From assembly GCA_023665555.1 (NCBI GenBank), contig JAMPDR010000026.1:1-32967 (forward strand): a stretch of 32,967 bases of DNA, given 5' to 3'. Made by a program: the position numbers and the translations under genes. Numbering within the stretch: the stretch's first letter is position 1; every line of letters begins with the position of its first letter. The notes beneath the pieces are model-generated. The model was not told the origin of the DNA. It did not search any database and was given only the letters and a program-made list of their open reading frames with translations. Of the stretch, positions 1-7,342 are shown in pieces. Source of the stretch: Ruminococcus sp. GTDB lineage: Bacteria; Bacillota; Clostridia; Oscillospirales; Acutalibacteraceae.

Positions 1-27
1 TGTTCACCATAACCATAGAGATTCAAA

Positions 28-58
28 ACAGCCGGGGCTTTGTCGGCTGTCTTTATTT
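28..58 (+). terminator. Rho-independent terminator of an upstream gene outside the window
   Basis: A 7-bp GC-rich stem (28-34 with 44-50) closes a 9-base loop and is followed by a T-rich run. It presumably ends a plus-strand transcript that begins before the window. Confidence 0.6.
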
Positions 59-61
59 GTA

Positions 62-319
62 GTCTTATTGATAGATTGCTTTTTATTTATCTTCTATTTT
101 GAGTCAGTATATAATTTCGTTCCGCGGATGAGAGTTATGAATTTAATTTCTCTCACTCGCGACCAAACCTTTTCACTATTCCATATTACTTATTACTTCA
201 ATTTGTCCGGCACAAAGATAAGCTAAAAGTGCATCACGCTAAAAATTGCGGACGATATTCCAAAAATTCAGCACAATCTTATCCGCAATTACGCATTAAG
301 CATTACGAATTACGCATTG
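62..319. repeat. Hairpin-plus-tract repeat element, copy A (two modules)
   Basis: This gene-free stretch holds two similar modules. The first has an interrupted inverted repeat at 123-161 (CGCG and GAGAG arms) followed by a low-complexity tract at about 168-202 made of near-tandem words such as TTCACTATTC and TTATTACTT. The second has a 9-bp inverted repeat, AATTGCGGA/TCCGCAATT, at 244-290, followed at 289-319 by a tract built from variants of ATTACGCATT. The words GCGGAYGA and CTCGCGACC recur in the segment at 15240-15456. No ORF with a ribosome site is seen. It may be a small non-autonomous mobile or REP-like element, which is inference. Confidence 0.45.
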
Positions 320-320
320 A

Positions 321-353
321 AAAAAAGCGGCATTTCCGCTAAGAAATACCGCT
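321..353 (-). terminator. Terminator of the 42-residue minus-strand gene
   Basis: Read on the minus strand, a stem of about 10 bp (GCGGTATTTC against GGAAATGCCGC, one wobble) is followed at once by a run of seven T. It lies 25 bases after the stop codon at 378, so it fits as the terminator of that small gene. Confidence 0.7.
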
Positions 354-377
354 CACTAAAATTCAATTTTTGTAGGA

Positions 378-506
378 TTATTCAGCTTCTGCTCCACCAT
401 TAAATCTCTCCATAAGAGCCTTAAGACATGCCATGAGAGAATTAAAGATTTCAGTAATCTCAGCAAAATTATCCTTTACAAATGATTTCAAAAGTTCCAA
501 ATCCAT
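378..506 (-). CDS. Small helical protein of unknown function (42 aa)
   Basis: I do not recognise this gene. It encodes 42 residues starting MDLELLKSFVKDNF and ending FNGGAEAE. The middle (about residues 3-35) has hydrophobic residues every three to four positions, as in an amphipathic helix, with one Cys; the tail is Gly/Ala/Glu. Support for a real gene is good for its size. A GGAGG lies 9 bases before the ATG, a TTGACA-17-TATTAT promoter sits about 65 bases upstream, and a strong terminator follows the stop, so it is a complete single-gene unit. There is no signal peptide or metal motif. It could be a membrane-active or toxin-like peptide or a small partner protein; nothing in the sequence decides. 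Confidence 0.6.
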   Translation of the reverse strand: MDLELLKSFVKDNFAEITEIFNSLMACLKALMERFNGGAEAE

Positions 507-570
507 TTTACAAAACCTCCAAATAGTATTTATACAAAGAACGATAGCAACCGAACTATGTATTTTCTAT

Positions 571-599
571 ATAATAATACACTTTACAGATAATGTCAA
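571..599 (-). promoter_or_regulatory. Sigma-A promoter of the 42-residue gene
   Basis: On the minus strand a perfect TTGACA (594-599) is followed after exactly 17 bases by TATTAT (571-576). The leader to the ATG at 506 is about 60 bases. The rest of 507-719 is AT-rich DNA in which I see nothing else. Confidence 0.7.
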
Positions 600-719
600 T
601 ACTTATTTAAAAATTTTTAATTTTTTGCTAAAAAACCGTTCATCTTTATTTCTATATACGACTGAAAAGATTTTCAAAGAAATTCGACAAAAAAAGTTGA
701 AAAAAATTTCAAAAAACTC

Positions 720-748
720 TTGACTAAAGATGAAATCTGTGATATATT
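720..748 (+). promoter_or_regulatory. Promoter of the tRNA-Thr/tRNA-Tyr pair
   Basis: TTGACT at 720-725 and TATATT at 743-748 are separated by 17 bases. The predicted start of transcription is about 10 bases before the first tRNA. Confidence 0.7.
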
Positions 749-763
749 ATTCAAGCATTAAGC

Positions 764-839
764 GCTGGTGTAGCTCAGTTGGTAGAGCAGCTGATTTGTA
801 ATCAGCAGGTCGGGGGTTCGAGTCCGTCCACCAGCTCCA
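764..839 (+). tRNA. tRNA-Thr (anticodon TGT)
   Basis: A 76-base cloverleaf with acceptor arms GCTGGTG/CACCAGC, a D-loop with AGCTCAGTTGG, an anticodon arm with the 7-base loop TTTGTAA (anticodon TGT, reading ACA), a GGTTCGAGTCC T-arm and an encoded CCA. It is co-transcribed with the tRNA-Tyr seven bases downstream. Confidence 0.97.
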
Positions 840-846
840 TTATTAT

Positions 847-931
<85 letters not shown>

Positions 932-932
932 A

Positions 933-965
933 ATTCCTGAAGAGTTAACCTTCAGGAATTTTTTT
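933..965 (+). terminator. Terminator of the tRNA pair
   Basis: A 10-bp perfect stem (933-942 with 950-959) with a 7-base loop is followed by seven T. It begins two bases after the CCA end of tRNA-Tyr. Confidence 0.9.
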
Positions 966-1057
966 ATTTTCACTTACCGTATATGTAAAATTCCAAACAT
1001 TCGTCAGCAATATAGAAAATCAATGAATAAAATATTAATAATTTTTTTCGCTTAAAG

Positions 1058-1086
1058 TAGACATAAGCAAAAAATAATGGTATAAT
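1058..1086 (+). promoter_or_regulatory. Candidate promoter of the Dlt-like operon
   Basis: TAGACA (1058-1063), a 17-base spacer and a perfect TATAAT (1081-1086). It would give a 5' leader of about 250 bases before the ligase start at 1344. A second, weaker -10 (TATAAA, 1196-1201) lies inside that leader just after three similar direct-repeat words and may be an alternative, activated promoter. Confidence 0.5.
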
Positions 1087-1119
1087 TTATATAGTTTTAT
1101 GTTTCTCAGGAACAAACCC

Positions 1120-1179
1120 TTACAAATAACGAACAATTCTTACAATTTGGTTGCAATTCATTAATAAACCGTACAAATA
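1120..1179 (+). promoter_or_regulatory. Three direct-repeat words in the operon leader (possible regulator site)
   Basis: The gene-free stretch 966-1343 contains TTACAAATA (1120), TTACAATTT (1140) and GTACAAATA (1171), spaced 20 and 31 bases apart, close to two and three helical turns. The last one overlaps the -35 position of a TATAAA box at 1196. Same-face direct repeats before a weak -35 are typical of response-regulator sites, but no regulator is encoded here. The rest of the leader shows no recognisable riboswitch or terminator. Confidence 0.25.
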
Positions 1180-1343
1180 ATCAGCACATTTTTGTTATAA
1201 AATATGGTTGAATTTGGAATTGCGACCTCTAAAAATCTGTTATTAGAAATAGTCGGCAAAATTAGACATATTTAACCGATAAGCGTTCGTTCCTACGTCA
1301 ATATTCATTTAGTGTTATAAGCTTAAAAGGTGGTTTTATAACT

Positions 1344-2747
1344 ATGTTTTTTAACAACTTCAAAAAATACGCAAATAACATCGCACTCATTGATGAAAGC
1401 GGTAAGCAACTGACATACAACGATTTGTTGCTGATTTCCGAGCAGGTCGGCAAATATCTTGAAAAGCGTTCTGTTGCTTTCATTTTCTGTGAAAACAGCG
1501 CAGATTGTGTTTCATGCTATATCAGCTGTCTTGCAAACGGTGTTGTTCCGCTGCTGATTGACAGAAAAATCGACTCCGAACTTGCTGACACTTTGATTGA
1601 TCGCTATAAACCACAGTATTTTTTACTGCCGAATGATATGACCGAAAGAATGAACGATGGCACCAGTATCTTCTCTGTTGACACCTACTCTATTGTTAAG
1701 CTGAATAATGAACGCTATCCGATTAATGACGAGCTTGCCCTGCTTCTTACAACATCAGGCTCAGTAGGAAGTCCAAAACTTGTCAGACAAAGCTATAAAA
1801 ACATCCAAAGTAACGCTGAAGCGATTTCAACTTATCTTGAACTTGATGAAAATGAAAGAGCCATCACCACTCTGCCGATGAATTACACCTACGGTCTTTC
1901 AATCATAAACAGTCATATCTGCTCAGGTGCATCAATTATAATGACCAAAGCAACCGTCATCAGCAAACCTTTTTGGGATTTGCTCAAAGTTCATGAGGCA
2001 ACTTCTTTCGGAGGTGTTCCTTTTACCTATGAAATGCTTAAAAGAATCCGTTTTTTCAAAATGGACTTACCATCTTTAAAAACTATGACTCAGTCAGGTT
2101 CTAAAATGACTGATGATTTATTCCGCGAGTTCGCTGAGTATGCTAAAGCAAACGGCAAAAGATTTGTTCCGATGTACGGTCAAACGGAAGCAACTTCAAG
2201 AATGTCATATCTCCCACCGGAACTTGTAGCCGAAAAGATTGGCAGCATCGGACGTGCTGTGCCGGGCGGTAAACTCATGTTAATCGATACAAACAACAAC
2301 GAAATCGCTGAAACTGTTGCAACCGGTGAACTTGTGTATGAAGGTCCTAATGTCACTTTAGGTTATGCCGAGAAAGCTGACGATCTTATAAAAGGCGATG
2401 AACGCGGCGGCAGACTCAGCACAGGAGATATTGCTCGAAGAGATGAGGACGGTTGCTACTATATTGTCGGAAGAATCTCGCGTTTCCTTAAACTTTACGG
2501 CAACAGAGTAAACCTTGATGAAATCGACCGCCTTGTTAAATCACATTTTGACATTGACTGCGCAAGCGTCGGAACTGACTCACAATGCCTGACCTATATC
2601 ACTGACGAAACACTTACAGATGAAGTTGAAAGATTCCTTTCAGCCAAAACACATCTTAATCCAAAGGCATTTAGAGCAGTATATATAAACGAAATACCTA
2701 AGAATCCCTCCGGAAAAGTGCTTTTTGCAAAACTGCCAAATGTATAA
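1344..2747 (+). CDS. Dlt-like AMP-forming acyl/aminoacyl-adenylate ligase
   Basis: A 467-residue member of the ANL (adenylate-forming) superfamily, inferred to activate a carboxylic acid with ATP and load it on the carrier protein encoded next. Core motifs are in order: the phosphate loop TTSGSVGSPK (136-145), YGQTEA (278-283), STGD (359-362), the hinge GRISRFLKLYGNRVNLDEI (376-394) and the C-terminal catalytic Lys in NPSGK (Lys458). The length is close to that of DltA. At the A4 position, where amino-acid-activating enzymes carry FD with an Asp that binds the alpha-amino group, this protein has YT (Tyr181-Thr182). The substrate may therefore not be D-alanine; that is inference from motif alignment by eye. 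An AAAGGTGG ribosome site precedes the ATG. It is the first gene of a ligase/carrier/MBOAT/SGNH operon. Confidence 0.85.
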   Translation: MFFNNFKKYANNIALIDESGKQLTYNDLLLISEQVGKYLEKRSVAFIFCENSADCVSCYISCLANGVVPLLIDRKIDSELADTLIDRYKPQYFLLPNDMTERMNDGTSIFSVDTYSIVKLNNERYPINDELALLLTTSGSVGSPKLVRQSYKNIQSNAEAISTYLELDENERAITTLPMNYTYGLSIINSHICSGASIIMTKATVISKPFWDLLKVHEATSFGGVPFTYEMLKRIRFFKMDLPSLKTMTQSGSKMTDDLFREFAEYAKANGKRFVPMYGQTEATSRMSYLPPELVAEKIGSIGRAVPGGKLMLIDTNNNEIAETVATGELVYEGPNVTLGYAEKADDLIKGDERGGRLSTGDIARRDEDGCYYIVGRISRFLKLYGNRVNLDEIDRLVKSHFDIDCASVGTDSQCLTYITDETLTDEVERFLSAKTHLNPKAFRAVYINEIPKNPSGKVLFAKLPNV

Positions 2748-2914
2748 AAACAAGCGGAAAGATTAATTTGAGTTTTTCTAATATTATTTTAATCTTTAAT
2801 GGTTATACTGATTTTGGTATATTCATAGTATAATAAATTAATATGCACACTATGGTTGACTGCGCAAGTGTATGCATGAATTTAATTTTGCAGTCAGGAA
2901 GGTTAGAAATTATA

Positions 2915-3139
2915 ATGAACGAATTACTGGAACTGCTTAAAGGTATCAACAGCAAAGTTGACTTTGAAAACGAAAAACAGCTTGTAACCGGCAAGGTTCT
3001 TGACTCAATTGACATCACCAGCATGATTGCTGAAATCGAAGATCATTTCGACATTGAAATCACCATGGAATACATGGTCAACGAAAATTTTGACAGCGTT
3101 GATGCAATGTGGGAAATGATTCAGGAACTTCAAGACTGA
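2915..3139 (+). CDS. Acyl carrier protein, DltC-like
   Basis: A 74-residue acidic, helical carrier protein. The LDSIDI motif near residues 29-34 holds the Ser expected to carry 4'-phosphopantetheine, and the length and charge match DltC/ACP. An in-frame ATG at 2843 exists, but the ATG at 2915 has an AGGAAGG ribosome site upstream and gives the normal family length, so I start here. It presumably receives the acyl group from the upstream ligase and presents it to the MBOAT protein encoded downstream. In B. subtilis the order is dltA-B-C-D; here the carrier gene comes second. A hairpin with a weak T-tract follows, which could lower downstream expression. Confidence 0.88.
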   Translation: MNELLELLKGINSKVDFENEKQLVTGKVLDSIDITSMIAEIEDHFDIEITMEYMVNENFDSVDAMWEMIQELQD

Positions 3140-3152
3140 TATTAATCAATAG

Positions 3153-3193
3153 GCACTGACCATTTTCAAAAAAAGAGGTTCAGTGCTTATTTT
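3153..3193 (+). terminator. Intra-operon hairpin, possible attenuator
   Basis: GCACTGA (3153-3159) pairs with TCAGTGC (3180-3186), extended by a CC/GG pair with one bulge, over an A-rich loop. It is followed by TTATTTTG. The T-tract is interrupted, so read-through into the MBOAT gene 35 bases later is likely. This would yield more carrier protein than membrane protein. Confidence 0.5.
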
Positions 3194-3227
3194 GCTGTGT
3201 TTAAAATCAATATTCGGAGGAAGTCAA

Positions 3228-4814
3228 ATGACATTTATTTCATTATCTTTCATTGCTTTTCTTGCGATAACTGTTTTAGCGTTTTACATTTGCCCGGTTA
3301 AACATAGATGGATCGTTTTACTTTTGGCAAGTGTAATTTTCTATGCAATCTGCGGTGTTCAGTATCTGCCGTTTATTCTTCTCACATCGATTACAACTTA
3401 TTTCGGGGGGGGAATTATCGGAAAGACATGGTCAAAGCAAAAAGATGAACTTGCCGCTGATAACCTAAGCCGTGACGATAAGAAAGCAATCAAAAACAAA
3501 TTCAAAAAGAAAGCAAAGACTATTTTGCTTGCAACCCTCATATTGAATGTGTTTATCCTTTGCGCAGTTAAATTCGCAAAGTTCTTCATCGACCCGATAA
3601 ACAATCTTATCGATGGTGACCTTTCGGTTAAAAATATTATCGTTCCACTCGGCATTTCTTATTACACATTTTCTGCACTAAGTTATCTTTTGGATGTATA
3701 TTGGAAAAGATTCGAATATGAGAAAAATTACTTTCGTTTTGCTCTGTATCTGATTTATTTTCCGCATATACTTCAAGGTCCAATCGAAAACTATTCAAGG
3801 CTCGGCCAACAGCTGAAAAAGGAACTTCGTTTTGATTCACAGCGCATTATTTATGCTGTTGAACTGATTTTATGGGGATATTTCAAAAAGCTTGTCATTG
3901 CTGACAGACTTAATCTTCTTGTGAACAATGCTTTCAATAACTGCGGAAAGAACTACGGTATTTTCTATATCGTTGCCGCTGTTTTTGATGTATTTTACAT
4001 ATATGCCGACTTTTCCGGCTGCATGGATATTGCACGCGGTGTTTCGCAGATTTTCGGAATTGAACTTGACCTTAACTTTGATCATCCGTTCCTTTCAAAA
4101 TCTGTTGCGGAATTCTGGCGCAGATGGCATATCAGCCTCGGTGCATGGTTCAGAGATTATGTTTACTATCCGATTTCAACCTCTTCGCTAATTAAGAACA
4201 TAAATAAAAAACTTCGTGCTAAAAATGTTTCACCGAAAATCATCAGAGCTATATGTGCAATTATACCTATCAGTGTTACATGGATCTTAACAGGTTTGTG
4301 GCACGGAACAGGAAAAACATATGTTGCATGGGGAATCTATTACGCAGCGCTCATTTCCATGTCAACAGTATTCTCCGAGCCGTTCCAAAATCTTCTGCAT
4401 AAACTCCATATAAAAACCGACACTGTTTCATGGAGTATTCTGCAAAGTGTGAAAGTCTTTTTGATTTTTATGGGCGGACGTCTTCTGACCTCACCCGGTT
4501 CGCTGAGCAACACAATTATCGTTCTTCGCAGTGTGATTTATAACCACAACTTTTGGATTTTCACCAACGGCTCACTTTGGAGTTTCGCCAAAATGGATGA
4601 AACGCAATTCATTATCTCACTTGCCGCAATCGTCTTGCTCATTGCTGTTGATATTATCCAATCAAAGAGCGATAAGACCATAAGAGAACGTATCTCACAA
4701 GAAAATCTTTTCACGAGATTGATTTTGGTAATCGGACTGATTATTGTCATAGCTGTTTTTGGTATCTACGGTTCGGAATATAACGCATCGTCATTTGCAT
4801 ACATGGCTTATTGA
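3228..4814 (+). CDS. MBOAT-family membrane O-acyltransferase, DltB/AlgI-like
   Basis: A 528-residue polytopic membrane protein of the MBOAT family, expected to pass an acyl group from the carrier protein across the membrane to a surface polymer. Hydrophobic segments start at the N-terminus and continue throughout. The conserved block with RRWHISLGAWFRDYVYYP (His301) and the invariant His in LTGLWHGTG (His359) are both present. The ORF can be extended to 3183, but GGAGG at 3216-3220 lies 7 bases before the ATG at 3228, and the added residues would look unlike a membrane start. A Lys-rich cytoplasmic loop of about 30 residues (68-98) is present. It sits between the carrier gene and the SGNH gene, as expected for a Dlt-type export/transfer unit. 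Confidence 0.9.
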   Translation: MTFISLSFIAFLAITVLAFYICPVKHRWIVLLLASVIFYAICGVQYLPFILLTSITTYFGGGIIGKTWSKQKDELAADNLSRDDKKAIKNKFKKKAKTILLATLILNVFILCAVKFAKFFIDPINNLIDGDLSVKNIIVPLGISYYTFSALSYLLDVYWKRFEYEKNYFRFALYLIYFPHILQGPIENYSRLGQQLKKELRFDSQRIIYAVELILWGYFKKLVIADRLNLLVNNAFNNCGKNYGIFYIVAAVFDVFYIYADFSGCMDIARGVSQIFGIELDLNFDHPFLSKSVAEFWRRWHISLGAWFRDYVYYPISTSSLIKNINKKLRAKNVSPKIIRAICAIIPISVTWILTGLWHGTGKTYVAWGIYYAALISMSTVFSEPFQNLLHKLHIKTDTVSWSILQSVKVFLIFMGGRLLTSPGSLSNTIIVLRSVIYNHNFWIFTNGSLWSFAKMDETQFIISLAAIVLLIAVDIIQSKSDKTIRERISQENLFTRLILVIGLIIVIAVFGIYGSEYNASSFAYMAY

Positions 4815-4830
4815 TAATTGGAAAAAATCA

Positions 4831-4897
4831 GAAGGAGGTAGTGATACGGATACTCAGATAAAATATTTGTTTTTTTGCGCGGTATCTGTATCGCATG
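4831..4897 (+). promoter_or_regulatory. Ribosome binding site bridged to its start codon by a hairpin
   Basis: A strong Shine-Dalgarno (GAAGGAGGT, 4831-4839) is about 56 bases from the ATG at 4895, too far for normal initiation. Bases 4841-4853 and 4882-4894 form a 13-bp uninterrupted stem (two G-U pairs) with a 28-base AT-rich loop. The stem starts two bases after the Shine-Dalgarno and ends on the base before the ATG. Folding would bring the two into contact. No other start codon in this frame lies at normal spacing: the frame is closed by TAA at 4859-4861. Confidence 0.6.
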
Positions 4898-6388
4898 GCG
4901 ATTAAAATGAAAGATAGAAAAAATTTAAAGCTGTTAATCTCAATTGCAATAGTAATAATTGTTTCGGCATTCATTCTCAGTCACATTTCTGTTCTTGTTA
5001 AAGATAAGTTTTCCGACACTCGTTTTCTTGACAGGCAGAACATTGAAGAGTTTTATTCTTTGGATAAGGACACTGTTGATGTGCTTGCAATCGGCACAAG
5101 CCAAGTATTATCCGGTTTTGCAGCACCCGAACTCTATCTCAATTACGGCATAGCTGCTTACGGACTCGGAACATGCAATCAGCCATTATTAGGCTCATAT
5201 TATTGGTTGCTTGAAGCGTTGAAAACACAATCTCCAAAGGTTGTAATGCTTGAAATGGCTGCGCTTTACGGTCAAAGGGAACAGGTTGAAGAGCAAGCAT
5301 TTTTCAAAGCTGTCAGCTTAATGAAAAATACTTCAAAATATAAACTCGAAGCTGTTAACAGCATTTCTGAGGTTATCGAAGGCACGGACAAAATCAGCTA
5401 TTACTCGGACTTATATAAATTCCATAGCCGCTGGTCTGATATAGGCAAAACAGACTATGCGTTCCTGCAAGATTTCAAGCGGCCAACTTTTGGCGGAACA
5501 GCGGTATTAAACGAAACATTAACAGAAACAGTTAACATTAACGATTATTTTGTTAATGCAGTCGACACTGCTACGCAAATGGAAAATGACATGAGTATCA
5601 CATATCTTGAAAAAATTGCACAGCTATGCAAAGATAACGGAATTGAACTGATTCTTTTCAAAACTCCGAAAGTCGATTGGAGCAGTGAGGATCACACAGG
5701 TGTATTGCAATATGCAGAAAAGTTTGATGTATCATTTGTTGATTTCAATGTTAAAGAACAGTTTGACGAATTGGCACTTAATTTAACTAATGATTTTTCA
5801 GATCCTAACCATCTTAATGCAACAGGTGCAAAAAAACTCACTGATTCAATCGGAAAATATCTTATTGAAAACTATGACTTTGACGACAGACGCAATGATG
5901 AAAAATATAATTCATATGATAGAATCGCTAAGGATTATACACAAGCGTTAAATAGTGCAATGATTACCCGCAGCAATGACATTAGTGAAATTCTCTCGCT
6001 GTCGCAAGATCAGAACTATTCCATTTTGATTGCAAAAGACGGTAACGTTGATTCTTCAAAAATTGATGAACAAATTCGTGCGCTCGGTTTTTCAGGAAGT
6101 CTTTCAGACGGAAAAAATGTTCTTCTGGTATTTGAAAATGGCAAACTAATAAAGCAGACAGTATCAGAGAACAATATAACTATGTCAAAGTATTTCTCCG
6201 ATAAAAACAACTATCAAATACGGCACAAAGGTCTAAAAACAACAGTTGAAATTTTCGGAAGCAGCTACACGGTTACCGACACAGAAGATTATGTAGCCGT
6301 TTGCATTTATGATAATGTTGCAAAATATTCCGTATATACAAATGCATTTGATGCCGATTTGAATAAGATAGAAATTATTGAAGAATAA
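4895..6388 (+). CDS. Membrane-anchored SGNH-like protein, DltD-like role
   Basis: A 497-residue protein with a basic N-terminus and one membrane segment (about residues 11-34), the rest predicted outside the cell. An SGNH/GDSL-type core is visible: IGTSQ with the nucleophile Ser69, and DPNHLN with Asp303 and His306 as the other likely catalytic residues. The last 150 residues form a further domain I do not recognise. As last gene of the ligase/carrier/MBOAT operon it takes the DltD position and probably completes acyl transfer to the final polymer. The ATG at 4895 has no nearby Shine-Dalgarno; the only strong one lies across the hairpin at 4841-4894. An internal ATG at 4907 also lacks a ribosome site. 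Confidence 0.8.
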   Translation: MAIKMKDRKNLKLLISIAIVIIVSAFILSHISVLVKDKFSDTRFLDRQNIEEFYSLDKDTVDVLAIGTSQVLSGFAAPELYLNYGIAAYGLGTCNQPLLGSYYWLLEALKTQSPKVVMLEMAALYGQREQVEEQAFFKAVSLMKNTSKYKLEAVNSISEVIEGTDKISYYSDLYKFHSRWSDIGKTDYAFLQDFKRPTFGGTAVLNETLTETVNINDYFVNAVDTATQMENDMSITYLEKIAQLCKDNGIELILFKTPKVDWSSEDHTGVLQYAEKFDVSFVDFNVKEQFDELALNLTNDFSDPNHLNATGAKKLTDSIGKYLIENYDFDDRRNDEKYNSYDRIAKDYTQALNSAMITRSNDISEILSLSQDQNYSILIAKDGNVDSSKIDEQIRALGFSGSLSDGKNVLLVFENGKLIKQTVSENNITMSKYFSDKNNYQIRHKGLKTTVEIFGSSYTVTDTEDYVAVCIYDNVAKYSVYTNAFDADLNKIEIIEE

Positions 6389-6428
6389 AAATAAGCAGGA
6401 CACTTTCAAAGATTGTCCTGCTTATTTT
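6389..6428 (+). terminator. Terminator of the Dlt-like operon
   Basis: A 14-bp stem (6389-6402 with 6414-6427) with an 11-base loop, starting directly after the stop codon and ending in a T-rich run. Confidence 0.9.
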
Positions 6429-6500
6429 AACGATAAATCTTATTCTGCGGGCGGATGCCTTCGGAAGAGTGCAAACTTAAACGCATCCAAATAATACACA

Positions 6501-6531
6501 CAAAAACCACCTCACAATTGGAGGTGGTTTT
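6501..6531 (-). terminator. Terminator of the ABC importer operon
   Basis: A 9-bp stem (6505-6513 with 6521-6529) with a 7-base loop. Read on the minus strand it is followed by five T and a GTGTG stretch; read on the plus strand by TTTTAAT. It lies 14 bases past the ATPase stop and may act in both directions. Confidence 0.8.
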
Positions 6532-6544
6532 AATATCTTCGTCT

Positions 6545-7342
6545 TTATTTAGAAAGAAGTGCCCTGTCGTTTGCAAACTCTGTTCCGCTGACTTCTTCAA
6601 ACTTATGAAGGAGTATTTCAACAGTAAGATTTTTCTTTTCCTCTCCGGAAATATCGAGAATGATTCTGCCCTCGTGCAACATGATAAGTCTGTTACCATA
6701 GGTGATTGCATCGTGCATATTGTGAGTTACCATCATGGTTGTAAGATTGTTCTCTTTAATGATTTTCTCACTTAATGCAAGAACTTTTGCCGCAGTTTTC
6801 GGATCGAGTGCAGCCGTATGCTCATCAAGTAAGAGCAACTTCGGCTTTTGAAGCGTTGCCATAAGAAGAGTCACGGCCTGTCTTTGACCGCCTGAGAGAA
6901 GTCCAACTTTTGAAGTAAGTCGACTTTCAAGTCCGAGATCAAGTGATTTCAGAACTTCCTTATAGCGTTCCTTATCCTTTTTGGTAACAGCTGTTCTGAG
7001 AGTACGTCTTAAGCCTCTTTTTTCTGCAATTGCAAGATTTTCAGCAATCTCCATGTTAGCGGCAGTACCTGTCATCGGGTCTTGGAATACTCTGCCGAAA
7101 TATTTTGCTCGCTTGTGCTCCGACATTCCTGTGACATCGATGCCGTCAATAACAATTGAACCTCTGTCAACGGGATATACACCTGTAATCATGTTCATGA
7201 TTGTTGACTTACCTGCACCGTTACCACCGATAACTGTTACAAAATCACCGTCGTTAAGTGTGAGGTCAATGCCGTTGAGTGCCTTCTTCTCGTTTATCGT
7301 TCCGGGATTGAAGGTCTTGTATACACCTTTGATTTCAAGCAT
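6545..7342 (-). CDS. ABC importer ATPase (TrpXYZ-like, COG1101 type)
   Basis: A 265-residue nucleotide-binding subunit that powers uptake through the permease encoded upstream. Motifs: Walker A GGNGAGKST (about residues 39-47), Q-loop with QDP, signature LSGGQRQ, Walker B LLLLDE followed by HTAALDPK, and the switch His in VTHNMHDA. GGAGGTG stands before the ATG, and the stop codon of the permease overlaps this start in a TAATG arrangement, giving translational coupling. The set of lipoprotein, single permease and this ATPase matches the family exemplified by streptococcal TrpXYZ; the actual substrate (tryptophan, another aromatic compound or something else) cannot be read from the sequence. 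No T-box is seen upstream. Confidence 0.88.
   Translation of the reverse strand: MLEIKGVYKTFNPGTINEKKALNGIDLTLNDGDFVTVIGGNGAGKSTIMNMITGVYPVDRGSIVIDGIDVTGMSEHKRAKYFGRVFQDPMTGTAANMEIAENLAIAEKRGLRRTLRTAVTKKDKERYKEVLKSLDLGLESRLTSKVGLLSGGQRQAVTLLMATLQKPKLLLLDEHTAALDPKTAAKVLALSEKIIKENNLTTMMVTHNMHDAITYGNRLIMLHEGRIILDISGEEKKNLTVEILLHKFEEVSGTEFANDRALLSK

Noticed and set aside
433-723. 96-codon plus-strand ORF
   Set aside because: It has no ribosome site, is low-complexity AT-rich, and runs antisense to the supported small gene at 378-506 and its promoter.
2843-2914. N-terminal extension of the carrier protein from the ATG at 2843
   Set aside because: The extension has no ribosome site, and the ATG at 2915 gives the standard carrier length with AGGAAGG upstream.
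6427-6775. Overlapping ORFs on both strands around the double terminator
   Set aside because: They cross two strong terminators and the 3' end of the ABC ATPase gene; none has a ribosome site.
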